DNA of 49,505 bases, from NCBI RefSeq assembly GCF_011044995.1, contig NZ_JAAKZW010000029.1:1-49505 (forward strand), read 5' to 3'. The notes beneath the pieces were generated by a model that worked only from the letters and a program-made list of their open reading frames with translations, had not been told where the DNA came from and did not search any database. The position numbers and the translations under genes were made by a program. Of the stretch, positions 30,412 to 39,009 are shown piece after piece; positions within the stretch are counted from its first letter, which is position 1; the number at the start of each line of letters is the position of its first letter. The stretch is from Streptomyces mesophilus (lineage in GTDB: Bacteria > Actinomycetota > Actinomycetes > Streptomycetales > Streptomycetaceae).

Positions 30412-31370
30412 CCCAGGTCAACCGTCTTCGCCCCCGCCGCTCCTGTCTCGCGGTGCCGGGAAGCAATCCCCGCTTCCTGGAGAAGGCCCAGGGCCTCCCC
30501 GCCGACCAGGTCTTCCTCGACCTGGAGGACGCGTGTGCGCCGCTCGCCAAGCCCGAGGCGCGGCACACGGTCGTCAAGTTCCTCAACGAGGGCGACTGGA
30601 CGGGCAAGACGCGGGTCGTGCGGGTCAACGACTGGACGACCGAGTGGACGTACCGCGATGTCGTCACCGTCGTCGAGGGCGCGGGCCAGAACCTCGACTG
30701 CATCATGCTGCCGAAGGTCCAGACGGCCGAGCAGATCGTGTCGCTCGACCTGCTTCTCACCCAGATCGAGAAGACGATGGGCTTCGAGGTCGGCAAGATC
30801 GGCATCGAGGCGCAGATCGAGAACGCGCGCGGCCTCAACAACGTCAACGCGATCGCGGAGGCCTCCCCGCGCGTGGAGACGATCATCTTCGGCCCGGCCG
30901 ACTTCATGGCGTCCATCAACATGAAGTCCCTGGTCGTCGGCGAGCAGCCGCCCGGCTACGACGCGGACGCCTACCACTACATCCTGATGAAGATCCTGAT
31001 GGCGGCCCGCGCCAACGACCTCCAGGCGATCGACGGCCCCTACCTGCAGATCCGCAACGTGGACGGCTACCGCGAGGTCGCGGGGCGCGCCGCCGCGCTC
31101 GGCTTCGACGGCAAGTGGGTGCTGCACCCCGGCCAGGTCGAGGCGTCGAACGAGATCTTCTCGCCCTCGCAGGAGGACTTCGACCACGCCGAACTCATCC
31201 TGGACGCGTACGACTACTACACGTCCGAGGCCGGCGGCAAGAAGGGCTCGGCGATGCTCGGCGACGAGATGATCGACGAGGCGAGCCGGAAGATGGCGCT
31301 CGTCATCTCCGGGAAGGGACGTGCGGCCGGTATGCGGCGCACGTCGAAGTTCGAAGCCCCGGAGGCGTAA
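30408..31370 (+). CDS. mcl: L-malyl-CoA/beta-methylmalyl-CoA lyase (HpcH/CitE family)
   Basis: This 320-aa CoA ester lyase cleaves beta-methylmalyl-CoA to glyoxylate and propionyl-CoA, and may also act on malyl-CoA. Family features are RSCLAVPGSNPRFLEKA at the N-terminus, the Asp/Glu pair of VFLDLEDA, the metal-binding Glu in GIEAQIENARGL, and Asp in FGPADF. GGAGG precedes the ATG, which overlaps the ecm stop by 4 bp (ATGA). Context with ccr, ecm, mch and mcd fixes the pathway role. Confidence 0.92.
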   Translation: MTQVNRLRPRRSCLAVPGSNPRFLEKAQGLPADQVFLDLEDACAPLAKPEARHTVVKFLNEGDWTGKTRVVRVNDWTTEWTYRDVVTVVEGAGQNLDCIMLPKVQTAEQIVSLDLLLTQIEKTMGFEVGKIGIEAQIENARGLNNVNAIAEASPRVETIIFGPADFMASINMKSLVVGEQPPGYDADAYHYILMKILMAARANDLQAIDGPYLQIRNVDGYREVAGRAAALGFDGKWVLHPGQVEASNEIFSPSQEDFDHAELILDAYDYYTSEAGGKKGSAMLGDEMIDEASRKMALVISGKGRAAGMRRTSKFEAPEA

Positions 31371-31375
31371 GCACC

Positions 31376-31882
31376 ATGCAGTTCGGCCGCACCTACGAAG
31401 AGTTCGAGATCGGCGCCGTCTACAAGCACTGGCCCGGAAAGACGGTCACCGAGTACGACGACCACCTCTTCTGTCTGCTCACCATGAACCACCACCCGCT
31501 CCACATGGACGCGAACTATGCGGAGCACACGACGGACTTCGGCAAGAACGTCGTCGTCGGCAATTACATCTACTCGCTCCTGCTCGGCATGTCCGTCCCG
31601 GACGTCTCCGGCAAGGCGATCGCCAACTTGGAGGTCGAGTCGCTCAAGCACGTGGCGCCGACCTTCCACGGCGACACGATCTACGGCGAGACGACCGTGC
31701 TCGACAAAACGCCTTCGAAGTCGAAGAGCGACCGCGGAATCGTCTACGTGGAGACCAAGGGCTACAAGCAGGACGGCACCCTCGTCTGCGTCTTCCGCCG
31801 CAAGGTCATGGTCCCCACCGAGACGTACATCAAGGAGCGCGGCGGCGAGCAGCCCGGCCGCCCCGACCTTCAGGAGCGCTGA
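31376..31882 (+). CDS. mch: Mesaconyl-CoA hydratase (MaoC family)
   Basis: This 168-aa single hot-dog-fold MaoC protein hydrates mesaconyl-CoA to beta-methylmalyl-CoA. The hydratase motif region is NHHPLHMDANYAEHTTDFGK, with the Asp/His pair in the hot-dog helix, followed by VVVGNYIYSLLLGMS. At 168 aa it is shorter than the double-domain Mch (about 340 aa) of Alphaproteobacteria, as in other actinomycetes. GGAGG lies 10 nt upstream of the ATG. It lies between mcl and mcd in one operon. Confidence 0.88.
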   Translation: MQFGRTYEEFEIGAVYKHWPGKTVTEYDDHLFCLLTMNHHPLHMDANYAEHTTDFGKNVVVGNYIYSLLLGMSVPDVSGKAIANLEVESLKHVAPTFHGDTIYGETTVLDKTPSKSKSDRGIVYVETKGYKQDGTLVCVFRRKVMVPTETYIKERGGEQPGRPDLQER

Positions 31883-31885
31883 CCC

Positions 31886-33091
31886 ATGGCACGACTCGCC
31901 CAGACCGCCGGCCTGACGGACATCCAGCAGGAAATCCTGTCCACCGTACGGAACTTCGTGGACAAAGAGATCATTCCGGTCGCCACCGAGCTCGAGCACC
32001 GCGACGAGTACCCGCAGGACATCGTCGACGGACTCAAGGAGTTGGGCCTGTTCGGCCTGATGATCCCCGAGGAGTACGGGGGCCTGGGCGAGTCGCTGCT
32101 CACGTACGCGCTCTGCGTGGAGGAGATCGCGCGCGGCTGGATGTCCGTGTCCGGGATCATCAACACGCACTTCATCGTGGCGTACATGCTCAAGCAGCAC
32201 GGCACGCAGGAGCAGAGGGATCACTTCCTGCCGCGGATGGCGGCCGGCGAGGTGCGGGGCGCGTTCTCGATGTCCGAGCCCGGCCTCGGCTCGGATGTGT
32301 CGGCGATCACGTCGAAGGCGGTCAAGGACGGTGACGAGTACGTCCTGAACGGCCAGAAGATGTGGTTGACCAATGGCGGAACGTCAACTTTGGTCGCCGT
32401 GCTCGTACGAAGTGACGAAGGACACCCCGAGGGCACTGCGCCCCATAAGTCGATGACGACCTTCTTGATCGAAAAGGAGCCGGGATTCGGCGAGGTCCGA
32501 CCGGGTCTGACCATTCCGGGAAAGATCGACAAGATGGGGTACAAGGGGGTCGACACCACCGAACTCATCATGGACGGCCTGCGAATTCCGGCCAATCGCG
32601 TCCTGGGTGGTGAGACGGGCCGCGGTTTTTACCAAATGATGGACGGGGTCGAGGTCGGCCGCGTGAATGTCGCAGCGCGTGGTTGTGGCGTCGCACAACG
32701 TGCTTTCGAACTCGGCGTCTCGTACGCCCAGCAACGCCACACTTTCGGGAAGCCGATCGCCCACCACCAGGCGATTCAGTTCAAGCTGGCCGAAATGGCC
32801 ACCAAGGTCGAAGCGGCGCATGCGATGATGGTGAATGCAGCACGCAAAAAGGACACCGGCGAGCGAAACGACCTCGAAGCAGGGATGGCGAAGTACCTCG
32901 CCTCCGAGTACTGCAAAGAAGTCGTGGAGGACGCGTTCCGTATCCACGGTGGGTACGGGTTCTCCAAGGAGTACGAGATCGAGCGTCTCTACCGCGAAGC
33001 CCCCATGCTGCTGATCGGTGAAGGTACCGCCGAGATCCAGAAAATGATCATTGGTCGCAGGCTGCTCGAGGAATATCGAGTTCAGGGCTGA
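31886..33091 (+). CDS. mcd: (2S)-Methylsuccinyl-CoA dehydrogenase (acyl-CoA dehydrogenase family)
   Basis: This 401-aa flavoprotein of the acyl-CoA dehydrogenase fold oxidises methylsuccinyl-CoA to mesaconyl-CoA. Seen are the FAD/substrate segments AFSMSEPGLGSDVSAITSKA and KMWLTNGG, the helix region RIHGGYGFSKEYEIERLYRE and the catalytic Glu in LLIGEGTAEIQ. It starts 3 nt after mch. Codon use changes within the gene: from about 32360 to the end many codons end in A or T (GAA, AAA, CGA, GGA), unlike the first 150 codons and the neighbours. Context makes Mcd the best call; a general short-chain acyl-CoA dehydrogenase is the alternative. Confidence 0.9.
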   Translation: MARLAQTAGLTDIQQEILSTVRNFVDKEIIPVATELEHRDEYPQDIVDGLKELGLFGLMIPEEYGGLGESLLTYALCVEEIARGWMSVSGIINTHFIVAYMLKQHGTQEQRDHFLPRMAAGEVRGAFSMSEPGLGSDVSAITSKAVKDGDEYVLNGQKMWLTNGGTSTLVAVLVRSDEGHPEGTAPHKSMTTFLIEKEPGFGEVRPGLTIPGKIDKMGYKGVDTTELIMDGLRIPANRVLGGETGRGFYQMMDGVEVGRVNVAARGCGVAQRAFELGVSYAQQRHTFGKPIAHHQAIQFKLAEMATKVEAAHAMMVNAARKKDTGERNDLEAGMAKYLASEYCKEVVEDAFRIHGGYGFSKEYEIERLYREAPMLLIGEGTAEIQKMIIGRRLLEEYRVQG

Positions 33092-33260
33092 ACGTCCCTT
33101 TTGGGATGGTTCATCAAGGGCGAAGATCACACCCTGTGAGCGCTGTTCGGCCTCCGACTCGGCTTCCTGGCTTGCCCAGTTGCGGTGCGCAACCGCTACC
33201 ATCCCGGGAAAGCCGCCGTCCCCCGTCACAGCGCGGCATCATCCGCTACGAAGGTCATCC

Positions 33261-33917
33261 ATGCCCCACAGCCAGAACTCTGCACCAAGCGACAGCCGCC
33301 GCGGCGTACGCCTTGCTCGCGGAGCGTCGCCGTGGCTTCTGCCGACCGTCGCCACCGCAGCTCTCAGCCTCGTCCGCTCGCGCCGCTCCGGCGCCGCGAA
33401 GGCCGTCGCCGTACCCGCCACCGCTCTGGCGGCGGGCATGCTGTGGTTCTTCCGCGACCCCGAGCGCGAGATCGCTCAGGGCCGGGTCATCTCCCCGGCC
33501 GACGGTGTGGTGCAGAGCATCATGCCGTGGAAGGACGGGCGCACCCGCGTCGCGATCTTCATGAGCCCGTTGAACGTGCACGTCAACCGCGCGCCCCTCG
33601 CGGGCACGGTGACGTCGGTCGAGCACATCCCCGGTGGTTTCGTCCCGGCGTTCAACAAGGAGAGCGAGAACAACGAGCGCGTTGTCTGGCACTTCGACAC
33701 CGAGCTCGGCGACATCGAGATGGTCCAGATCGCGGGAGCGGTCGCGCGTCGCATCGTGCCGTACGTGCCGCAGGGCACCAAGGTCGAGCAGGGCGAGCGC
33801 ATCGGCCTGATCCGCTTCGGCTCGCGCGTGGACATCTACCTGCCCGAGGGCATCGAGGTGGATGTGGAAGTGGGGCAGAAGACCGTGGCTGGGGTGACTC
33901 GCATTGACCGTGGTTGA
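33261..33917 (+). CDS. psd: Phosphatidylserine decarboxylase proenzyme
   Basis: This 218-aa protein converts phosphatidylserine to phosphatidylethanolamine at the membrane. It is the short prokaryotic type. Segments FFRDPEREIAQGRVISPADG and NVHVNRAPLAGTV are typical, and the self-processing site is Gly-Ser in RFGSRVDIYLP, where Ser becomes the pyruvoyl cofactor. I use the ATG at 33261, since the longer frame upstream has no homology-like features. The stop overlaps the start of the synthase gene by about 14 bp, coupling the two steps of the pathway. The 169-bp gap after mcd has no obvious terminator. Confidence 0.95.
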   Translation: MPHSQNSAPSDSRRGVRLARGASPWLLPTVATAALSLVRSRRSGAAKAVAVPATALAAGMLWFFRDPEREIAQGRVISPADGVVQSIMPWKDGRTRVAIFMSPLNVHVNRAPLAGTVTSVEHIPGGFVPAFNKESENNERVVWHFDTELGDIEMVQIAGAVARRIVPYVPQGTKVEQGERIGLIRFGSRVDIYLPEGIEVDVEVGQKTVAGVTRIDRG

Positions 33918-34755
33918 TCCTGATACACAGGCCGGCTGGGTCCCGGAAGCCGAGGAGGACGACGAGGAGGAAATGCCTCTGTCGCTCCGCCTCTCAATAG
34001 CGGACACCCTCACCCTCGGGAACGCCACCTGCGGGTTCATGGCGGTGTACTTCACCACCACCGGCATCCTCATCCCGCACTTCACGGGCAGTGAAGAAGT
34101 CGGCATGGCGCAGCGCAGCGCGGCCACGGCCGTGATCCTGATGCTGTGTGCCGCCGTCTTCGACCTGTTCGACGGCCTGGTGGCGCGCAAGCTGCGCTCC
34201 TCGCCGATGGGCGCCGAGCTGGACAACCTCTCGGACCTGATCAGCTTCGGGCTCGCGCCCGCGTACTTCGTGCTCGTCTACGGCATGGTGACGGACGGCG
34301 CCCACCAGAAGGTGGCCGCGGTCGGCGCGATCGTGGTCCTGTTGGCGGTGGTGCTGCGGCTTGCGCGGTTCTCGTGCGTGACCGTCAAGGACGGCACGTT
34401 CCAGGGCATGCCCTCGCCGTTCGGTGCGCTGACCGTGGTCTCGATCGTGCTGCTCGAGCTGCCGTTCGTCGCGACGCTGCTCGCGGTCGCCGGTACGGCC
34501 TGGCTGATGGTGAGCCGGGTCGAGTACCCGAAGCCGCGGGGCCGCCTGGCCGTCGCGATGCTGTCGTGGATCGTGCTGAGCATGGGCCTGCTGGCGGCGT
34601 GGGCGTTCGACGCTCCCGGTGGCCAGCTGCTCCTGCAGACGGGCTGTGCGCTGCAGCTCGTGCTCGGTGCGGTCATCCCGCTGTTCGCCACGGCCCGCCG
34701 GGTGAACAACTTCCGGGACAACCGGCGCGAGGCCCGGGCGGCGCAGCTTCCCTAG
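33904..34755 (+). CDS. pssA: CDP-diacylglycerol-serine O-phosphatidyltransferase
   Basis: This 283-aa membrane enzyme makes phosphatidylserine from CDP-diacylglycerol and serine. The CDP-alcohol phosphotransferase signature is DLFDGLVARKLRSSPMGAEL followed by DNLSD (about residues 83-107). Six to eight hydrophobic segments follow. It starts at TTG 33904 or GTG 33910 inside the end of psd; I cannot decide between them. The last codons and the TAG stop are copied 21 bp downstream (GCGGCGCAGCTTCCCT at 34738 and 34759). A strong terminator follows. Confidence 0.93.
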   Translation: MTVVDPDTQAGWVPEAEEDDEEEMPLSLRLSIADTLTLGNATCGFMAVYFTTTGILIPHFTGSEEVGMAQRSAATAVILMLCAAVFDLFDGLVARKLRSSPMGAELDNLSDLISFGLAPAYFVLVYGMVTDGAHQKVAAVGAIVVLLAVVLRLARFSCVTVKDGTFQGMPSPFGALTVVSIVLLELPFVATLLAVAGTAWLMVSRVEYPKPRGRLAVAMLSWIVLSMGLLAAWAFDAPGGQLLLQTGCALQLVLGAVIPLFATARRVNNFRDNRREARAAQLP

Positions 34756-34774
34756 CCTGCGGCGCAGCTTCCCT
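34738..34774. repeat. Tandem duplication of the pssA 3' end
   Basis: The 16-mer GCGGCGCAGCTTCCCT occurs at 34738-34753, leading into the TAG stop, and again at 34759-34774 in the non-coding tail. The period is 21 bp. It matches the gene-tail repeats seen at 4548 and 45024. Confidence 0.8.
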
Positions 34775-34787
34775 GGCTCGTACGTGA

Positions 34788-34824
34788 CGAAGGGCCCCGA
34801 ACCGTATCGGTTCGGGGCCCTTCG
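34788..34824 (+). terminator. Terminator of the psd-pssA transcript
   Basis: CGAAGGGCCCCGAACC (34788-34803) pairs perfectly over 16 bp with the sequence at 34809-34824, with a GTATC loop. It resembles the terminator at 34892-34926 closely, although that one serves the opposite strand. Confidence 0.85.
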
Positions 34825-34891
34825 CGTTGCCCGGGAGCAGGGCGTCCTGCCCCCTCAGCGGCCGTCAGCGGCCCTCGTACTCCCGGGACGG

Positions 34892-34926
34892 CACAGGGCC
34901 CGAACCGTAGTGGTTCGGGCCCTGTG
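34892..34926 (-). terminator. Terminator of the liv operon
   Basis: CACAGGGCCCGAACC (34892-34906) pairs perfectly over 15 bp with GGTTCGGGCCCTGTG (34912-34926). It follows the last gene of the minus-strand ABC operon. Confidence 0.85.
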
Positions 34927-34942
34927 CTCGGCGTACGTGGGG

Positions 34943-36211
34943 TCAGGAGCGCTTGAAGCCCTGGGCGGCCTCCGAGACCTCGGCCTCGCGGACCACCGAG
35001 GAACCGCCCTTCGCGGCCTTGTCCGGCTTGATGATGACGCTCTCCAGGGACGAGGGCGCGTTCGGGTCCGTGAAGTTGTGGACGCCGAAGCCCGCGTCCC
35101 AGTCCTTGATGGTCAGGAGCGCCTTGTCGACCCCCTCGCGCGTGAGGTCCTTGCTCTCGCAGGCCCGCTTGAGCGCCTCTCCCATGGTCGTGGCGGCGGT
35201 CCAGCCCGCCACGACGCCGTTGTCCAGGGCGTCCTTCGGGTACGCGGCCGCGTAGTCACCGGCCAGCTTGCTCGGCCCCTCCGCGTCGTCGCCGATGGGC
35301 AGCGAAGGCGTCGACACGAAGTACATCGCCTCGAGCGCGGGCGCCGCCTGGGTGGCGAGCAGCTGCGGGGCGTACGCGGAGTTGTTGCCGATGATCGGCA
35401 CCTTCATGCCGCCGGCCGCCGCGACGCCGACGAGCGAGGCCGCCTGGCGCGGGCCCGCGCTGATCACGATGGCCTTGACGCCGGCCTTCTTGAGCGCGGC
35501 GACCTGCGCGGTCATGTCGTTGTCGGTCGGCTTGATCTTCTGCTCGACGACGGTCAGATCGTTCTGCTCGGCCATGTACTTCGAGCCGGACAGGGCATTC
35601 TCGCCGTAGTCGCCCTCGAAGTAGACATGACCGATCTTGTCGCCCTTCTTGACGCCCTTCTCCTTCATCAGGAAGTCGATCGCATTGATCGTCTCGATGT
35701 CGTACGTGGAGCCGAGGACGCGCACGTACGGGGAGCCGAGCAGCGAGGCCGACCAGGCCTGCGGAAGCACCAGGGGCTTGTCCGCGTCGATGCGCTGCTT
35801 GACGGACGCGACGAAGGGCGAGCCGATGAACTGGGCGAAGCCGAGCACCTCCGGCTCCAGCTCCGTGTAGCCCGCGACGGCCTTCTGCGGGTCGTAGCCG
35901 TGGTCGCGAACCGTCAGTTCCAGTTTGCGACCACAAATGCCGCCGGCGGCGTTGGTCTGCTTCACGTAGAGCTGCTGGGCCTGGGTGACGCTCTTGCCCA
36001 GCGTGGCGTACACACCGGTCATGTCGGTCAGAGCGCCGAGCTTGATGGTCTTGTCGGTGACTCCCACACCGGTCTTCACACCCCCGGCGCCCGCCTTGCC
36101 GTCGTCCTTGTCCTTCGCCTTGGAGCTGCAGCCCGCAGCTCCCGCGATGGCCAGGACCGCGGCGATCGCTGCCGCCGTGGCCTTCCTCCTGTGTGCACGC
36201 GCTGTTGTCAT
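34943..36211 (-). CDS. livK: Branched-chain-amino-acid-type ABC substrate-binding lipoprotein
   Basis: This 422-aa binding protein has a lipoprotein signal (KATAAAIAAVLAIAGAAGCS) with the lipid-modified Cys. A periplasmic-binding fold of the LivK/AmiC type follows: IKLGALTDMTGVYATLGKSV, then GGRKLEL-like and GHVYFEGDYGENALSGSKYM segments. It captures the substrate for the LivHMGF importer. Substrates of this family include branched amino acids, amides and aromatic acids, so livK is a family label only. It is the last gene of the five-gene operon and overlaps livM by 4 bp. Confidence 0.9.
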   Translation of the reverse strand: MTTARAHRRKATAAAIAAVLAIAGAAGCSSKAKDKDDGKAGAGGVKTGVGVTDKTIKLGALTDMTGVYATLGKSVTQAQQLYVKQTNAAGGICGRKLELTVRDHGYDPQKAVAGYTELEPEVLGFAQFIGSPFVASVKQRIDADKPLVLPQAWSASLLGSPYVRVLGSTYDIETINAIDFLMKEKGVKKGDKIGHVYFEGDYGENALSGSKYMAEQNDLTVVEQKIKPTDNDMTAQVAALKKAGVKAIVISAGPRQAASLVGVAAAGGMKVPIIGNNSAYAPQLLATQAAPALEAMYFVSTPSLPIGDDAEGPSKLAGDYAAAYPKDALDNGVVAGWTAATTMGEALKRACESKDLTREGVDKALLTIKDWDAGFGVHNFTDPNAPSSLESVIIKPDKAAKGGSSVVREAEVSEAAQGFKRS

Positions 36212-37338
36212 CGGTCGTTCCCTTCAGAGCCGGAGGGTTCCCCTGGTGTTGCTTTCGAACGCCGGGCGGCGAGGCGGACGAGACCGCCCGGCAGGAAGAG
36301 CACGACGGCCACGAGGGCGGCGCCGTACAGGTACTTCGCGGCCTCACCCGGACTGACTCCGCCCGTGCCGGCGTCGGAGACCAGCGGCAGCGAGTCGCTG
36401 TAGCGGGTGAGGATCTGGGGCAGCAAGGACACGAAGACCGCGCCGACGACGGCACCGGAGACCGAACCGAGGCCGCCGATCACGATCATGGCGAGATATT
36501 CGAGCGAGAGGACCATGCCGAAGTACTCGGGCACGGTGCGCTGGAAGACCATGGCGAGCAGAACGCCCGCCAGGCCCGCGTACATGGACGAGAGCACGAA
36601 GACCGAGGCCCGGTAGCGGGCGACGGGCACTCCCATCACGCCGGCCGCGATCTGGTGGTCGCGGATGGCGTTCATGGCCCGTCCCGGACGCCCGCGCAGC
36701 ACTCCGCGGGCGAACAGTCCGCCGGCGGCGAGCAGCACGAGCCCCAGGTACCAGAGCTTCTCCGAGGCTCCGAACGGCACGCCGGCGACGAGCAGTTCGC
36801 TGTCGTCGAAGTGCAGCCCGAAGAGGTTGAGGGACGGTACGTCACGTCCGTTGAAGCCACCGGTCAGATCGTGCGCGTTGAAGAGCACGTGCTGGCCGAT
36901 GAAGATCAGCGCGAGCGTGGCGATACCGAGGTACGCGCCGCGCAGCCGGCCCGCGATGGGGCTGAAGACGCCGCCCGCGATGCCCGCGAGCCCGACGCCG
37001 AGGATCATCGCGATCCCGGTCGGCAGACCGAGCCCGGTGAGGCCGTCGTCGCCGTTCCCGGCGAAGGCGCAGTAGCCGTACGCGCCCACGGCCAGGAAGA
37101 AGGCGTGGCCCATGGAGAGCTGGCCGGTGGCGCCGGTCAGCAGGTTGAGCCCGATCGCGCCGATGGCGGCGGCCATCGCGAACAGGCCGGCCTGAAGCCA
37201 GAACCGCTCCAGGTAGAACGGCAGCACGATCAGCAGGACGCAGCCCGCGATCCATACGTACAGCCGTGGGCCGGGCAGTTTCCGCTTGGGGGCCACCGGC
37301 GGCACCTCGGGGGCCGGCTTGGTGAGGACGTCAGACAC
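36208..37338 (-). CDS. livM: LivM-type ABC permease
   Basis: This 376-aa permease has about nine hydrophobic segments, starting after a cytoplasmic VSDVLTKPAPEVPP tail. The LivM signature is GAIGLNLLTGATGQLSMGHA, followed by YLGIATLALIFIG and the EAA-like GRAMNAIRDHQIAAGVMGV. It pairs with LivH to form the channel. The GTG start at 37338 lies within the last codons of livH; longer frames upstream are livH shadows. Confidence 0.92.
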   Translation of the reverse strand: MSDVLTKPAPEVPPVAPKRKLPGPRLYVWIAGCVLLIVLPFYLERFWLQAGLFAMAAAIGAIGLNLLTGATGQLSMGHAFFLAVGAYGYCAFAGNGDDGLTGLGLPTGIAMILGVGLAGIAGGVFSPIAGRLRGAYLGIATLALIFIGQHVLFNAHDLTGGFNGRDVPSLNLFGLHFDDSELLVAGVPFGASEKLWYLGLVLLAAGGLFARGVLRGRPGRAMNAIRDHQIAAGVMGVPVARYRASVFVLSSMYAGLAGVLLAMVFQRTVPEYFGMVLSLEYLAMIVIGGLGSVSGAVVGAVFVSLLPQILTRYSDSLPLVSDAGTGGVSPGEAAKYLYGAALVAVVLFLPGGLVRLAARRSKATPGEPSGSEGNDR

Positions 37339-38221
37339 GGGCGAGCTCCTTCGTACCGAACAGGCCTGCGGGGCGGACGAGGAGGATCGCGACCATGACG
37401 AGATAGGGCGCGAGCTCGCCGAGTCCCCGTCCCAGGAAGGTGAGATCGCTCTGGTAGCCGGTCGCGAGCGACTCGGTGACACCGACGATCAGACCGCCGA
37501 CCAGGGCGCCCGTGGTGGAGTCGAGGCCGCCGAGGATCGCCGCGGGGAAGGCCTTCAGGGCGGCGAGCGACGTGGCGCGTTCGAGGCCGGGCGTCGGGAA
37601 CACGGTGAGGAACAGCGCGGCCACGGCGGCGAGTCCGCCCGCCACCGCCCAGGCGCCGAGCGAGACCCGGCCGAGGCGGATGCCCATCAGGGCGGCGGTC
37701 TCCGCGTTCTCGGCGGCGGCACGCATCGCCACGCCCCATGAGGTGTAGCGGAACGCGAGCAGGAACGCCGTGATCAGCAGCCCGGCCGCCAGGAACGCGG
37801 CGATCCGGGTGTGCGCGATGGTCACCGGGCCGATCTCCAGGAGCGAGTCGCCCCAGGGGTCGCCGACGGCGAGCACATCGGTGCCGATACGGCGGGTCAG
37901 ATCGGTGACGAGCAGGATGTCGACACCGATCGTGGCGATCGCGAGGACGCTGTGGTCCTTGCCCCGGTAGCGCCGCATCACCAGGAACTCGATCGCCGCT
38001 CCCACCAGGGCCGCGCCCGCGATCCCGACGATCAGCGCCGGCCAGAACCCGATGTCCTCGTGGAGTACGGCGGTGACGTAACCGCCCGCCAACAGCAGCG
38101 AGGCGTGCGCGAAGTTGACCACCTCGGTGGCCTTGAAGATGACCACGAAGCCCAGCGCGATCAGGGCGTACACGGAGCCCATCGAGACGCCGTTGAGCAG
38201 GAGTTCTATGAAGGTGGTCAT
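37331..38221 (-). CDS. livH: LivH-type ABC permease
   Basis: This 296-aa permease begins MTTFIELLLNGVSMGSVYAL, the typical LivH N-terminus, with VVIFKATEVVNFAHASLLLA after it. About eight membrane segments are present, and the loop GVAMRAAAENAETAALMGIR contacts the ATPases. The ATG overlaps the livG stop by 4 bp. Co-translation across the whole operon is likely. Confidence 0.92.
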   Translation of the reverse strand: MTTFIELLLNGVSMGSVYALIALGFVVIFKATEVVNFAHASLLLAGGYVTAVLHEDIGFWPALIVGIAGAALVGAAIEFLVMRRYRGKDHSVLAIATIGVDILLVTDLTRRIGTDVLAVGDPWGDSLLEIGPVTIAHTRIAAFLAAGLLITAFLLAFRYTSWGVAMRAAAENAETAALMGIRLGRVSLGAWAVAGGLAAVAALFLTVFPTPGLERATSLAALKAFPAAILGGLDSTTGALVGGLIVGVTESLATGYQSDLTFLGRGLGELAPYLVMVAILLVRPAGLFGTKELARV

Positions 38222-39009
38222 GACGCGGTCTCCTCGCTCTGGCCGAGGTAGGCGCGTACCACTGCCGGATCGTTCTGTACGTCGGCGGGCGTGCCGTCGG
38301 CTATGCGCTTGCCGAAGTCGAGGACGGTCACCGAGTCGGCGAGCCGCATGACCATGCCCATGTCGTGCTCCACGAGGACGATCGAGATACCGAGGCTGTC
38401 GCGTACACCCGCGATCACCCCCGCCGTACGCCGCCGCTCGTCGGCGGTCATACCGGCCACCGGCTCGTCGAGCAGCAGGAGTTGAGGCTCCATGCACAGT
38501 GCGCGGGCGAGTTCGGCGAGCTTCTGCAGGCCGTACGGGAGAGAGCCCGCGGGCTTGGCGAGGTGCTCCTCGATCCCGACGAACGCGGCGATCTCCCGCA
38601 CCCGTTCGCGGTGCCGCGCCTCCTCGCGTACGGCGGACCGCAGCCGCAGACCCGAGGCCACGAAGCCGGTACGGGTGAGGCGGTGGCGGCCGAGCAGCAG
38701 CGAGTCCGCGACCGTGGCGAGCGGGGGAAGGGCCAGGTTCTGGAAGGTGCGGGCGATACCCAACGCGGCGATACGGTGCGGAGGTTCGCCGGTCAGTTCC
38801 TGCTCGCCGAAGCGGACGCTGCCGGACGTGGCCCGGTAGACGCCCGACAGGACGTTGAAGCAGGTGGACTTGCCCGCGCCGTTGGGCCCGATGACCGCGT
38901 GCACGGTGCCGGGCGCCACGGTGAAGTCGACGGCGTCGAGTGCGGTGAGTCCCGCGAACTTGACGGTCAGGGCACGCACTTCGAGTGCGGGGACGGCGGG
39001 GGCGCTCAT
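38218..39009 (-). CDS. livG: LivG-type ABC ATPase
   Basis: This 263-aa nucleotide-binding subunit has a Walker A (IGPNGAGKSTCFN), Q-loop, an ABC signature-like region (SLPYGLQKLAELARAL), Walker B (LLLLDEPVAGM) and switch His (VLVEHDMGMV). The signature is LPYGLQ rather than LSGGQ, as usual for LivG-type subunits. It energises LivHM together with LivF, with which it overlaps by 4 bp. Confidence 0.93.
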   Translation of the reverse strand: MSAPAVPALEVRALTVKFAGLTALDAVDFTVAPGTVHAVIGPNGAGKSTCFNVLSGVYRATSGSVRFGEQELTGEPPHRIAALGIARTFQNLALPPLATVADSLLLGRHRLTRTGFVASGLRLRSAVREEARHRERVREIAAFVGIEEHLAKPAGSLPYGLQKLAELARALCMEPQLLLLDEPVAGMTADERRRTAGVIAGVRDSLGISIVLVEHDMGMVMRLADSVTVLDFGKRIADGTPADVQNDPAVVRAYLGQSEETAS

